A stretch of 64,000 nt of DNA from Marinobacter mangrovi (GCF_016798325.1 NZ_JAERVO010000009.1:1-64000), one strand, 5' to 3'; shown: positions 1-8,338, numbered from the stretch's first letter. Notes: generated by a model not told the origin, from the letters alone. Numbers and translations are program-made.

Positions 1-74
1 CAGCCGTGAAACGAACCAGCGCCGATGGTAGTGTGGCATCTGCCCATGCGAGAGTAGGTCATCGTCAGGCTCCT
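1..74 (+). rRNA. rrf: 5S ribosomal RNA, 3' part (5' end outside window)
   Basis: The sequence matches the 3' two thirds of gammaproteobacterial 5S rRNA, including the conserved block GCGCCGATGGTAGTGTGG and the closing GAGAGTAGGTCATCG. The final bases TCGTCAGGCTCCT would pair with the missing 5' end to form helix I. The window therefore opens at the distal end of an rrn operon. The exact 3' end is uncertain by a few bases. Confidence 0.88.
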
Positions 75-82
75 AAATCCGA

Positions 83-114
83 AACCCCAGCACGGTAACG
101 TGTTGGGGTTTTTT
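83..114 (+). terminator. Rho-independent terminator of the rrn operon
   Basis: An 11-bp stem (AACCCCAGCAC paired with GTGTTGGGGTT, one G-U pair) closes a short loop and is followed by TTTT. It sits 8 bases after the 5S end, where rrn terminators lie. Confidence 0.85.
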
Positions 115-471
115 ATTGGCCATACAAAAGTGACCTGCGGCGCCGGCCTGAGGGCGGCCACTACCGGCCCCCTTACCAGGCCCCGCCAGGATCTCGCACC
201 TGCCGAACCAAAAACCGCCCCAGCTAACAACGAATCTCGAAAGCACTCAACATCCGCCAGTCATCCCTCATCCCGCTCCCGAAAACCATTGTCAGACAAT
301 CCCCTGAAATTTCCATTCTATGACGCCGCGCACAGTGGCTCCTTCTAATTCCCACTACCATTGCTCAAGAACTAGTCAAAAAATAATAAGACGATTCAGA
401 GACACTCATGCTTATCACACGATTTTTCCGGCGCCTGACAATAACAAGACGCCGAGGGATGAGATGTCAGT
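115..471. other. Intergenic region without a recognised gene
   Basis: This 357-base stretch separates the rrn terminator from the first exported-protein gene. Short open frames here have no ribosome-binding site and no recognisable composition. Apart from a weak promoter candidate at 361-389, I see nothing functional. Confidence 0.6.
361..389 (+). promoter_or_regulatory. Weak sigma-70-like promoter candidate for the exported-protein cluster
   Basis: TTGCTC at 361-366 and TAATAA at 384-389 are separated by 17 bases in a locally A-rich stretch, about 80 bases before the first gene. Each hexamer matches the consensus at only about half its positions, so this is a guess. Confidence 0.25.
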
Positions 472-1662
472 ATGTACAAGCAGATCTGGGCCGTGCCGCT
501 CCTTTTAATGAGTGCGGTTACGGTACATGCGGAGTTGAAGCCGATTAGCGATGAAGCCATGTCCGAGGTCACCGGTCAGGCCTTTATCTCTGTTGACCGG
601 CAACAAAACCCGTCAGTCGACAACGACACGTCCTATACGCGAGTCAATCTTGGTATGGATATCGAAATCCAGACCAATGCCGATACGTTCGAGCTGGGGC
701 GATACGAACGAGCAGGAGAAGTAGAAGGATCGTCAGACGTCCTGATCAATAATTTCTCTTTGGGCTACATCTACGATTCTTCCTATTACGATCGTAACCC
801 GGACGCAGCCAGGCAACTAAAGGCCGACGGCAGTGCCTATCAGGATGGGGAGATTGTTCCCTTCAAGATTTCCAATCCTTATCTCGAATTTGCGTATGAC
901 GAATCCGCTGAGGAAATTGTCGGTTTCCGGTTTGGGTTCGGTAAGTCCGAGGGCATTCTGTCCGGCGTCATCCAGCAACTGACCGGGAATATCGACGTCG
1001 ATATTGTGGATCACGGCGAAGGCCTGAAAAACGCCGATTCGAGCGGTAACCTGTTCGATCAGATGGTCAAATACCTTACGCCGGTGCTCGCGGGTAATAG
1101 TCCCCTGAAAACGAAAGCGAAGCTGGTTCAGGGCGACCCGGACCGTGATAACTACGGGGAGTTGGATCCTATTCGCGGAGAGTACATCGGGGTGCCGAAT
1201 GGCGAAAAGTTTGTGCTCGAGGATGTGAACTACCTGGTGGCGGGTATGATCGATATCATTTCGCCGACTTTGAGTTCGGAACTCTATACCGAGAACTGTT
1301 CGCTGTTCGGAGGATGTGACGTTGTGGTCGTTGCCCAGCAGTGTGATGTGCTCGGTATCCAGGCCTGCTTCGATCTGGGAATCTATAACAGCATGCCTGT
1401 GGGTGAGATCAATGAGGTTAACGGCAAGCGCACGATTACCGGTCCGTCTGATGGGGCTTTCATTTCGTTCCAGACCAAGGATCTCGAATACCTCGCCGAT
1501 GTCGCCAAGTCAGATCCGACACCGGAAGATTTTATCAAGGCAACGGCAGGAGCCTTCTTCAATATTCCAAATGGCGCCGTCACTGTAAACCTTGATGAGG
1601 CCCTGCACGGTATCGAGGGGCAGCGCCGGGAATACATCGACCGGGGCGTCGGGTTGTTCTGA
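472..1662 (+). CDS. Exported protein with N-terminal SGQ-type motif (cluster gene 1)
   Basis: A 396-residue protein of unknown function. Residues 1-20 form a signal peptide ending VHA, with predicted cleavage before Glu21. The mature protein starts at once with ELKPISDEAMSEVTGQ (21-36). The other three cluster products carry the same motif at the same place, and it resembles the N-terminus of DUF6160/FilA-like proteins as I remember them. The rest is rich in Asp, Gly and beta-prone segments, with four Cys in two closely spaced pairs near residues 275-305. The protein is probably periplasmic or surface-exposed. A GAGGGA sequence lies upstream of the ATG. First gene of a four-gene unit, with 25 bases to the next. 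Confidence 0.85.
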   Translation: MYKQIWAVPLLLMSAVTVHAELKPISDEAMSEVTGQAFISVDRQQNPSVDNDTSYTRVNLGMDIEIQTNADTFELGRYERAGEVEGSSDVLINNFSLGYIYDSSYYDRNPDAARQLKADGSAYQDGEIVPFKISNPYLEFAYDESAEEIVGFRFGFGKSEGILSGVIQQLTGNIDVDIVDHGEGLKNADSSGNLFDQMVKYLTPVLAGNSPLKTKAKLVQGDPDRDNYGELDPIRGEYIGVPNGEKFVLEDVNYLVAGMIDIISPTLSSELYTENCSLFGGCDVVVVAQQCDVLGIQACFDLGIYNSMPVGEINEVNGKRTITGPSDGAFISFQTKDLEYLADVAKSDPTPEDFIKATAGAFFNIPNGAVTVNLDEALHGIEGQRREYIDRGVGLF

Positions 1663-1687
1663 TCCAATCCTCCATGGAGAGCATCGC

Positions 1688-2734
1688 TTGAACCGTAACT
1701 GGCTGACGATATCGCTCAACTTTCTGATGGCCGCCACCCTGCCGGGGTGGGGGCATGCGGAAATGAAGAGTCTGTCCGAAGGCGAACTTTCGGAAGTGAA
1801 TGGCGCGGGGATTGGTCTCGTGCTGGAGGACTTCAAGTTTGCCCACGGCACGGATGTAGAGAATGGGCAAATTTTCCGTATCGGCGGTATCAAGAATTCC
1901 CAGGGCGAGGATGTGGAGATCGTCGTCAACAAGCTTTATATCTCCGGCGCTGGCAGCAACTACGGCGAGACCCTGACGCCGGTCAATCTGGGACGTCTGG
2001 TCAATCCTTATTCCATCGATGTGGTCGACGGCAACGATATCGGCGTGCAGGACAAGGCCGTTCTACAATTCGCCGCGCCGCATATGGTGGACGCCTCCCA
2101 GGGTTATGACTGCATGAGCGCATCGGCAACGGCCGGGTCAGGGACTTGTGCCAGCCGCCCGGCGAGCGCGGACCTGCCGCAGGGCGAGCGCCCGGACATT
2201 GGCCTTCAGCTCAACCTCACCGTGGGCGACCAGGACACCGCCAATATCAATATTCACGCGCAAAGTGCGGTCATCGACGGCAGCTACATCCGCCTGTGGG
2301 GTGACAACGAGCGCAAGCAAATGGTGGGGCAGTTCAAGCTCAACTTCTACACACCGGAACTGTCGATCAACGCCTGCGATCAGGAGACGGCGGTGTGTGG
2401 CTCCCGCATCGTGATGCAGAACTTCGCCCTGGAGCTGGCGTTGGGCAATTCCCTTCAGCCCGTGTATTTCGACGTGGATGGCACCGGCAATTTCGTGCTG
2501 GAAGTGGCGGCTATCCAGCAGCCCGGTGCTGGCACCATTGGCGACGACGGTCTGCGGGACAGCAGTGATGCCGCGACCTGGGATTTCTACGAGGACTACT
2601 ATACGAACCCGGATTACCGGAGCAACCTCACCATCGGCAACCTGTCGGTGGGGGACCGTGACTTCGGGTCTGGCCGCATCGAGGGGATGCTGATCCAGCA
2701 CCTCAAGATTGAGACCAAGGACCTGGCCCAATGA
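1688..2734 (+). CDS. Exported protein with N-terminal SGQ-type motif (cluster gene 2)
   Basis: I place the start at TTG 1688: GGAGA lies 7 bases upstream, and it gives a clean signal peptide of 24 residues ending WGHA. A longer in-frame start at 1592 would overlap the previous gene and put polar residues before the signal. The mature N-terminus EMKSLSEGELSEVNGAG repeats the cluster motif, with Ala in place of Gln. The 348-residue product has four Cys, including a C-x6-C-G-S-R segment also seen in the next gene as C-x6-C-G-A-R. It reads as a beta-rich secreted protein. Its stop overlaps the next start (ATGA), so translation is probably coupled. Function unknown. Confidence 0.8.
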   Translation: MNRNWLTISLNFLMAATLPGWGHAEMKSLSEGELSEVNGAGIGLVLEDFKFAHGTDVENGQIFRIGGIKNSQGEDVEIVVNKLYISGAGSNYGETLTPVNLGRLVNPYSIDVVDGNDIGVQDKAVLQFAAPHMVDASQGYDCMSASATAGSGTCASRPASADLPQGERPDIGLQLNLTVGDQDTANINIHAQSAVIDGSYIRLWGDNERKQMVGQFKLNFYTPELSINACDQETAVCGSRIVMQNFALELALGNSLQPVYFDVDGTGNFVLEVAAIQQPGAGTIGDDGLRDSSDAATWDFYEDYYTNPDYRSNLTIGNLSVGDRDFGSGRIEGMLIQHLKIETKDLAQ

Positions 2735-3300
2735 GTAAGTATCGAATGAACCGTCAGTCGCGTATGGCCTCCTTGGCCCTGATGGGAGTGCTGATCAGTC
2801 TGGTTTCTCCGGCGCGTGCGGACCTGAATCGGCTCGATGACAGCACGTTGTCCGATATCTCCGGGCAGGGCGGGATCTACCTGTCTGGCGACATCAGCAT
2901 TAATGAAGACGGTGGCCCGATCCAGAATACCTATTTTGGAAGCTGCTCAGACGCGAGTAAGCGTTGCGGCGCTCGACTGGCCTATCAGTTGAAAGAGGGC
3001 GGCGGCTGGATGGTCCTGGATGACATCCGTGGCAAGTTTTCATTCGAAGGCCTGACGCTGCGGGTGCGCAAGATCGACTCCGGCTTTGGCGGTGATGGCG
3101 CGCTGTTCAATCGGGATGTGTTGGAAATCGGTCTGCCCAATATCGTTCGCTATGATTCCGTGACCTTCAAGCTGGCGACCAGCAGTACGGCGCGCCCAAC
3201 AGACCCGGGCTTTCAGCAGACCGACATCTTTTCAGTTGAGATGCAGGGGGACGTGGTCCTGGAAGGAAACCTGCTCGTCTTCCCCACTGGTAATCCGTGA
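2731..3300 (+). CDS. Small exported protein with N-terminal SGQ-type motif (cluster gene 3)
   Basis: A 189-residue protein with a 30-residue signal peptide ending ARA. The mature N-terminus DLNRLDDSTLSDISGQGG is the clearest copy of the cluster motif. The only two Cys form a C-x6-C-G-A-R segment near residues 71-82, matching gene 2. The rest is Gly/Asp-rich with alternating hydrophobic residues, as in beta strands. It overlaps gene 2 by ATGA and gene 4 by 1-4 bases. No enzymatic motif was seen. Function unknown; a surface or pilus-associated structural role is a guess. Confidence 0.82.
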   Translation: MSKYRMNRQSRMASLALMGVLISLVSPARADLNRLDDSTLSDISGQGGIYLSGDISINEDGGPIQNTYFGSCSDASKRCGARLAYQLKEGGGWMVLDDIRGKFSFEGLTLRVRKIDSGFGGDGALFNRDVLEIGLPNIVRYDSVTFKLATSSTARPTDPGFQQTDIFSVEMQGDVVLEGNLLVFPTGNP

Positions 3301-5708
3301 TGAGGGCCGTTATGACATCGTCCTCCAGCTTCTTGGCCAAAGGGCCGCTACTCGCCCTGCTGGTGCCGTTGAGCCCCTTGGTCCAGGCTGATCTGCAAAG
3401 CCTGGATGATTCCGACATGGCCGGAATCAGTGGGCAGTCAGGGATCACCATGGAGCTGGATCTGGCAGCCACCGCAAACAGCATTTCCTATTTCGATGAC
3501 GGTAGCGGTATCCACCTGGACGGTTTCCGTATCGGTGCGGCCTCCGACCCCAATGCCCGGGCGCATCAGATCTACAAGATCGATATCCTTGCCGACGCCA
3601 GCCTGAACCTGGACTTTCTGGTCCAGGACCGTCGCATCGAATTCACGGATGTCCATCTGGACGACAACCCTTCCGCCAGTATGGGAGGCGTCTTCTTTGA
3701 TCATGATCTTGATGGCAATCTGAGGTTATCACCGGGCGGTGCCCTCAGTAGCGCAGGCTATACCTATGATGTGAACTACCAGATGACCAACGGTCGCCTG
3801 GGTTATCGGACCAACGGCAATGAAGTGTTTCTCGACGGCATCAGCATGGACGTGAGCGCGCCGGGCATGACGCTGGATGTCGATGGATCAACGCTGGTGC
3901 TTGCTTCACCCTCGGTGACCGGTTCATACCGCGTCGATGCCATCCGCTACAGTAATAATCCTCTCAATCATGGTGTCAGCCGCGACGTCACCAGTGGTGA
4001 GCTCCTGCCCAGCTATGGTTCCCTCAGTGGCGACTTTGATCTGTCCAGCGAGACCCGTATAACGGCCGGCGGCCGATTTGGTGATGAAGGGATCCGGATT
4101 GACGGCAGCACGACTATCAACAGTGCCAACTTTATCTACAGTGACGATGGCAATTCGATCGCACTGTTGGGCATGACCGGCGCCAGCACCATTAATAACT
4201 TGCGCCTCGATGTCGCCCCGGATTGGCAGGGACGGCAATCCCTCGCGCTGACCGTCGACAGCATCAGCGGCAATCTGGATATCCAGCAGGTTCAGTTGGG
4301 TGGTAACGGTAAGAACCTGGGGCAGATCAACCTGGATTACCTGTTCGCAGACCAGACTATTAACGGCCAGGCTTACACCAACGCGGTGTATCTGCAGGGT
4401 GGAGGCAATGCCGATGCCGGCAACCAGGGGCTGAGACTGGCGGCGCAATGGAGTCTGGCCAACGCCAACGTGGCGTACACCGAAGATGGCAACCGCGTGG
4501 TTTTCAGTGGGCTCCAGTCCTGGGGGCAGGGTGACCTCACCGTCGACGTAACCCGCAACGAGGTGCGGAACGGAACCCAGTTCTACGATGGTCTGCGGAT
4601 TGGTTTTGAAGGCGTCAAGGGCGGTTATCGGATCAACGGCCTGCGGGTTGGCGACGACGATGCGCCGCTGCAGGGGGGGACTGAACTGCTGCTCGCCCTG
4701 GGCGTGTTCCCGTCCTACGATTTCGAGATTGATGGCCAGATCACGCTGGGCGCCGGCGGGGCTTCGGGTGAAGGGCTGACCATTAACTCGGACATCCAGA
4801 TCACCAACGGTCGTGCCGCGCTGGTCGCGGCCCCCTATGACGAAGGCAGCGGCGAAGTGTCTCAGAAGGGATTGTGGGCCACCGAACTGAACTACGACAG
4901 CCATGTGCGTGACATGACAGTGGATGTCACTGATGACGGTTTGGCCATCATCAAGGGCGAAGCCTGGGGCACCATGGACATCGGCAATCTGCGGGTTGGG
5001 GATAAGACCGACGGTGGCAGCTTTGGGCGCTTTGTGGTCCAGAATTACGAGAAAGGCAGCAGCATGACCATCAGCCCGGGCGGTGCTGGTAATGTCTGTG
5101 TGGGTGGCTCCGGAGCCGATGCCAGCAGCTGCGCGGCGTCGGGAGGGATGTGGGAGATGCGCGGTGATGAAGGCGTCACCGTCGGCCTGAAGCAGGTTTT
5201 CGCCCGCGCCGTGAGCGACACCAAGCGCAACGCGTTTATCTGGGAGACCCACCGTCATCAGGGTGCCGATGGTCCTGAAAATGGAACCGGGACCCAACTG
5301 GTGCTCAATGATATCTACACCAGCGACGGCGAAGACCTGGATGGTGACGGTGTTGAAGATAACACCTTTGGCATTCAAACGGACCTGTCCGTGGATATCT
5401 ATCGCACCAAGGTGGTTAAAAAGGGCGATGGTGCCGATGCGAATGGCGTGGTCGGCAATCGGGGTGACGAGAAAATCATGGATGATTCAACGGCAGCTGG
5501 CTATCGCTATGTTGCTTCGCCAACGGAGACGGAAAAGGCAGATCGACCGCTCGGTTTTGCGGTACAGGCCCATTCCCGCTTCAAGGAGCTCTCCGTCAAC
5601 AATATCGACCTTGTACATCCCACCGGCGGTGCGGCAACCGCCATTTACGGTGTCAAACTGCAGAATATGGACATCAAGGCCAACCTCACCGCAACGCCCA
5701 TCCAGTAA
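3297..5708 (+). CDS. Large repetitive exported protein with N-terminal SGQ-type motif (cluster gene 4)
   Basis: An 803-residue protein if started at GTG 3297; ATG at 3300 or 3312 is equally possible and keeps the signal peptide. Cleavage is predicted after VQA (residue 31), followed by DLQSLDDSDMAGISGQSG. The body holds about five degenerate repeats of 105-120 residues, each marked by Tyr, a short acidic/Gly turn, then hydrophobics and Gly, with the Tyr at 65, 170, 281, 394 and 514. Two Cys lie near residues 600-612. A Ca2+-binding-like DLDGDGVED sits at 680-688. These features suggest an extended beta-solenoid or adhesin-like extracellular protein. A terminator follows. Confidence 0.85.
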   Translation: MMRAVMTSSSSFLAKGPLLALLVPLSPLVQADLQSLDDSDMAGISGQSGITMELDLAATANSISYFDDGSGIHLDGFRIGAASDPNARAHQIYKIDILADASLNLDFLVQDRRIEFTDVHLDDNPSASMGGVFFDHDLDGNLRLSPGGALSSAGYTYDVNYQMTNGRLGYRTNGNEVFLDGISMDVSAPGMTLDVDGSTLVLASPSVTGSYRVDAIRYSNNPLNHGVSRDVTSGELLPSYGSLSGDFDLSSETRITAGGRFGDEGIRIDGSTTINSANFIYSDDGNSIALLGMTGASTINNLRLDVAPDWQGRQSLALTVDSISGNLDIQQVQLGGNGKNLGQINLDYLFADQTINGQAYTNAVYLQGGGNADAGNQGLRLAAQWSLANANVAYTEDGNRVVFSGLQSWGQGDLTVDVTRNEVRNGTQFYDGLRIGFEGVKGGYRINGLRVGDDDAPLQGGTELLLALGVFPSYDFEIDGQITLGAGGASGEGLTINSDIQITNGRAALVAAPYDEGSGEVSQKGLWATELNYDSHVRDMTVDVTDDGLAIIKGEAWGTMDIGNLRVGDKTDGGSFGRFVVQNYEKGSSMTISPGGAGNVCVGGSGADASSCAASGGMWEMRGDEGVTVGLKQVFARAVSDTKRNAFIWETHRHQGADGPENGTGTQLVLNDIYTSDGEDLDGDGVEDNTFGIQTDLSVDIYRTKVVKKGDGADANGVVGNRGDEKIMDDSTAAGYRYVASPTETEKADRPLGFAVQAHSRFKELSVNNIDLVHPTGGAATAIYGVKLQNMDIKANLTATPIQ

Positions 5709-5713
5709 ACTGG

Positions 5714-5743
5714 CGGGTGACGTTCGGTCGCCCGTTTTGTCTT
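5714..5743 (+). terminator. Rho-independent terminator after the exported-protein cluster
   Basis: CGGGTGAC pairs with GTCGCCCG (one G-U) around a GTTCG loop, followed by TTTTGTCTTTT. It lies 5 bases after the stop of cluster gene 4 and separates the unit from birA. Confidence 0.75.
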
Positions 5744-5806
5744 TTCCGCCCAGCTGTTGTTTAATCCGGGCCATACCCAGTCTCCCGGCACGCGAGTTGT
5801 ACTCCC

Positions 5807-6775
5807 ATGAGAAAAGAGAAAGCACTGTTGTCGATCCTCTCTGACGGGGAGTGGCATTCAGGCGAGGATCTGGCCCAGACCCTGGGAGTCAGTCGGACGG
5901 CCGTCTGGAAGCAGCTCAATCGACTGATGGACGACGGTGTCTCCGTTGAGCGGCTGCGTGGCAAGGGATACCGATTGACCGACTCCATCGACCTGCTGGA
6001 CGGTGACGTGATTGCCAGCCGTTTGGCGACAACCGTCCGGGACGCCCTTCATCTCGACGTGTTTGATACGATCGATTCCACCAATGCTTACCTGATGCAG
6101 GGGCGGGAGCGGCCTGATAAAACGGTTCGTGCCTGTGTGGCCGACCGCCAGGAGCAGGGGCGGGGGCGCCGCGGCCGGGCCTGGTCGAGTCCGCCGGGAG
6201 AGAATGTCTATTTGAGCCTGGCGTTGCGGCTGCAGGGTGGCTTTGCCGCGCTGGAAGGCTTGAGTCTGGTGGTCGGGGTTGCGGTCGTGCGAGCGCTGGA
6301 CAAGTTAGGGCTGGGCCGGGCTCGCCTGAAGTGGCCGAATGACGTCCTGGTCGATGCCCGCAAACTGGCCGGTATCCTGATTGAGCTCCAGGGTGAGCTG
6401 GAAGGCGCTGCCCGGGTCATTATCGGTATTGGGATCAACGTCCATATGAGCGACAGCGAGCGGGTGGTGGATCAGCCCTGGATTTCCCTGGATCGTGCTG
6501 AACCCCGGGTGGCCTGGGTTCGCAACGAGGTGATTGCCGAGGTGATTAACGAAACCCTTTCCGTGCTTGATGTATTCGAACGGAACGGCTTTGATGCGTT
6601 ACGGGATCAGTGGCAGTCGCTGGATGCGCTTTATGGGCAGGCGCTGCGGACAGAGCCGGATGGCGATGAAGGTATCGGCGCAGGTATCGATCACACCGGC
6701 GCCTATCGACTGGATACCGGCGACGGCGAGAAGACACTGCGCGCCGGCGAAATCAGTATACGGCGCCAGGTATGA
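5807..6775 (+). CDS. birA: Bifunctional biotin ligase / biotin operon repressor BirA
   Basis: This enzyme makes biotinyl-AMP and transfers biotin to the acetyl-CoA carboxylase carrier protein; with its N-terminal DNA-binding domain it also represses biotin synthesis genes. The 322-residue product has a winged helix at about 1-65 (GVSRTAVWKQLNRL). The ligase domain carries GRGRRGR near residue 117 and KWPNDVLV near 178, with KLAGILIE following. Length matches the family (E. coli 321). The 3' end overlaps coaX by ATGA. The birA-coaX pair followed by a SPOR gene and tRNAs is also the Pseudomonas order. Confidence 0.96.
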   Translation: MRKEKALLSILSDGEWHSGEDLAQTLGVSRTAVWKQLNRLMDDGVSVERLRGKGYRLTDSIDLLDGDVIASRLATTVRDALHLDVFDTIDSTNAYLMQGRERPDKTVRACVADRQEQGRGRRGRAWSSPPGENVYLSLALRLQGGFAALEGLSLVVGVAVVRALDKLGLGRARLKWPNDVLVDARKLAGILIELQGELEGAARVIIGIGINVHMSDSERVVDQPWISLDRAEPRVAWVRNEVIAEVINETLSVLDVFERNGFDALRDQWQSLDALYGQALRTEPDGDEGIGAGIDHTGAYRLDTGDGEKTLRAGEISIRRQV

Positions 6776-7503
6776 CTCATCTGTTGATCGATGCCGGTAA
6801 CACTCGACTCAAATGGCGAGCCACGCAGTCCGGCAGCGCTGCTGTCGAGGGCGTCGGCACGCTCGGGGATCGGGATCTCTTCACGGGGATCGGTCCCGGC
6901 GCGGTCGAGCGGGTTTCGGTATCGACCGTCATCTCGGAAAGTGCCCGCCAGACGCTTCAACAAGAGTTGCTGGCGCGATTTGGTGTGGCTCCGGATTTCT
7001 ATTGGACTCATGCGGAGCAGTGCGGGGTGCGATGTGCCTATGAGCGCCCGCAGACCATGGGTGCTGATCGCTGGCATGCGTTGATCGGTGCCTGGGCGCA
7101 CTCGCGCAAGCCCTTGCTGGTCGTCGACGCGGGTAGTGCGCTGACGCTTGATCTGCTCGATGCCCATGGGTATCACCTCGGGGGCTATATTCTCCCGGGT
7201 CACCGGCTAATGCGGGAATCCCTCGAAGACAAAACCGCAAGGGTGTTTTTCGGCCAGTCTCTCTCCCTCGACACCGCCCCGGGGCAGAGTACGGATGCCT
7301 GCGTTCGCAACGGCTTAAGCTGGCTCTGGTCGTCAGTCATCGACCGGATTGAGGCTATGCGGGGCCCCTATCGCTACGAAGACACCTTCGTCACGGGAGG
7401 CGACGGTGAGGATTTGATCCGGTTGGGGCTGAAGGGCCAGTGGCGGCCGTCCCTCGTGCTGGATGGGCTCGAGATCGTGGCCGATTCCGAGGCCTCCGTA
7501 TGA
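6772..7503 (+). CDS. coaX: Type III pantothenate kinase CoaX
   Basis: Catalyses the first step of coenzyme A synthesis, ATP-dependent phosphorylation of pantothenate. The 243-residue protein starts with the ASKHA phosphate-binding segment LLIDAGNTRLKW. It has the family blocks MGADRWHALIGA and VVDAGSALTLDLLD, followed by GGYILPG. A TGGDG-type adenosine segment lies near the C-terminus. It overlaps birA by 4 bases and the next gene by 4 bases, so the three are probably co-translated. A biotin ligase fused or linked to CoaX is common in proteobacteria. Confidence 0.95.
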   Translation: MTHLLIDAGNTRLKWRATQSGSAAVEGVGTLGDRDLFTGIGPGAVERVSVSTVISESARQTLQQELLARFGVAPDFYWTHAEQCGVRCAYERPQTMGADRWHALIGAWAHSRKPLLVVDAGSALTLDLLDAHGYHLGGYILPGHRLMRESLEDKTARVFFGQSLSLDTAPGQSTDACVRNGLSWLWSSVIDRIEAMRGPYRYEDTFVTGGDGEDLIRLGLKGQWRPSLVLDGLEIVADSEASV

Positions 7504-8231
7504 AGTGGGCGGTAACGTTGTTGGTCGTGCTCAATATAATGCTGGGTATTGCGGCCATCAATTGGTCGCCGCCGGGCAAGCAGGCGCCGGCGGGTGGCGA
7601 GGGGCGACTTCCGCGGGTGGCAGACCTCAAGTTAAATGCTGCCCCGAAACCCCGCGAGTCTGAGCCTGCCTCTTCGTCGTCCCCGGAACGCCCCCTGGCC
7701 AACGAGTATAATGAACAGGCGCCGCCGCGCGGTTCCCAGAAGCGGATCTGTGGCCGGATGACGGGATTCCAGTCGCGGGCGGCGGCTGAGCATCTCCTGC
7801 GATCCATCGGCGTCACGTTGCAAACGGTCGCTATCGAGAAAGTCGAAGACGAGCGTCCTCCTTATCACTGGGTCCTGATTCCGCCTTTCCCCTCACGCGA
7901 AGGCGCCCTGAAGCGGCTTGAAGAATTGCAGCGTGCAGGTGTCGACAGCTTCCTGGTGACGGAAGGGGCCTACCGCAACGCCATCTCCCTCGGCCTGTTT
8001 GAGTCGCAAAAGCTTGCCGAGGACCTAAATGCTCGTTTCCAATCAAGAAATATTGAAACCGTACTGGTCAACACCGACCGGAATCAGATAAGCTACGCCC
8101 TCGTTTTTGCGGTCGCCTCAAAGGCTGATTTCGATCGGTTTTTGAACGACGCGAAGCGGGTGCCCGGTGATTTGCCGTCGGTTGAAAAAGCTGCCTGTGA
8201 AGGTGTTGCATCACCCGATAAAAATCCGTAG
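7500..8231 (+). CDS. SPOR-domain membrane protein
   Basis: A 243-residue protein starting MKWAVTLLVVL at the ATGA overlap with coaX. Residues 2-22 form one transmembrane segment or signal anchor, followed by a Pro/Ala/Glu-rich linker (about 25-80). The C-terminal half (about 85-220) looks like a SPOR domain, which binds denuded septal peptidoglycan: GRMTGFQSRAAAEHLL, a WVLIPPF strand and a repeated AxSLGLF segment. It matches in place the Pseudomonas gene between coaX and the tRNA-tuf operon. Its exact role is unknown. The promoter of the tRNA operon lies in its last codons. Confidence 0.82.
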   Translation: MKWAVTLLVVLNIMLGIAAINWSPPGKQAPAGGEGRLPRVADLKLNAAPKPRESEPASSSSPERPLANEYNEQAPPRGSQKRICGRMTGFQSRAAAEHLLRSIGVTLQTVAIEKVEDERPPYHWVLIPPFPSREGALKRLEELQRAGVDSFLVTEGAYRNAISLGLFESQKLAEDLNARFQSRNIETVLVNTDRNQISYALVFAVASKADFDRFLNDAKRVPGDLPSVEKAACEGVASPDKNP

Positions 8232-8234
8232 TAT
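8206..8234 (+). promoter_or_regulatory. Sigma-70 promoter of the tRNA-tufA operon
   Basis: TTGCAT (8206-8211) and TAGTAT (8229-8234) are spaced by 17 bases, with a GC-rich stretch (GGCCTCGCTG) after the -10, as in stringently controlled stable-RNA promoters. The -10 begins on the TAG stop codon of the SPOR gene. The predicted start near 8241 is about 20 bases before the first tRNA. Confidence 0.65.
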
Positions 8235-8262
8235 ACCGGCCTCGCTGATGAGGCGAATGTGG

Positions 8263-8338
8263 GCTGGCGTAGCTCAGTTGGTAGAGCAGCTGACTTGTAA
8301 TCAGCAGGTCGGGGGTTCGATTCCGTCCGCCAGCTCCA
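8263..8338 (+). tRNA. tRNA-Thr (anticodon TGT)
   Basis: A 76-base cloverleaf with acceptor stem GCTGGCG/CGCCAGC, anticodon loop CTTGTAA, T-arm GGGGGTTCGATTCC and encoded CCA. First of four tRNAs in the Thr-Tyr-Gly-Thr-tuf arrangement also found in E. coli. Confidence 0.96.

Noticed and set aside
3924..5378. A 484-codon open frame antisense to cluster gene 4
   Set aside because: It mirrors the codon periodicity of the plus-strand gene, has no ribosome-binding site and no recognisable domain, and the plus-strand gene has a clear signal peptide and motif.
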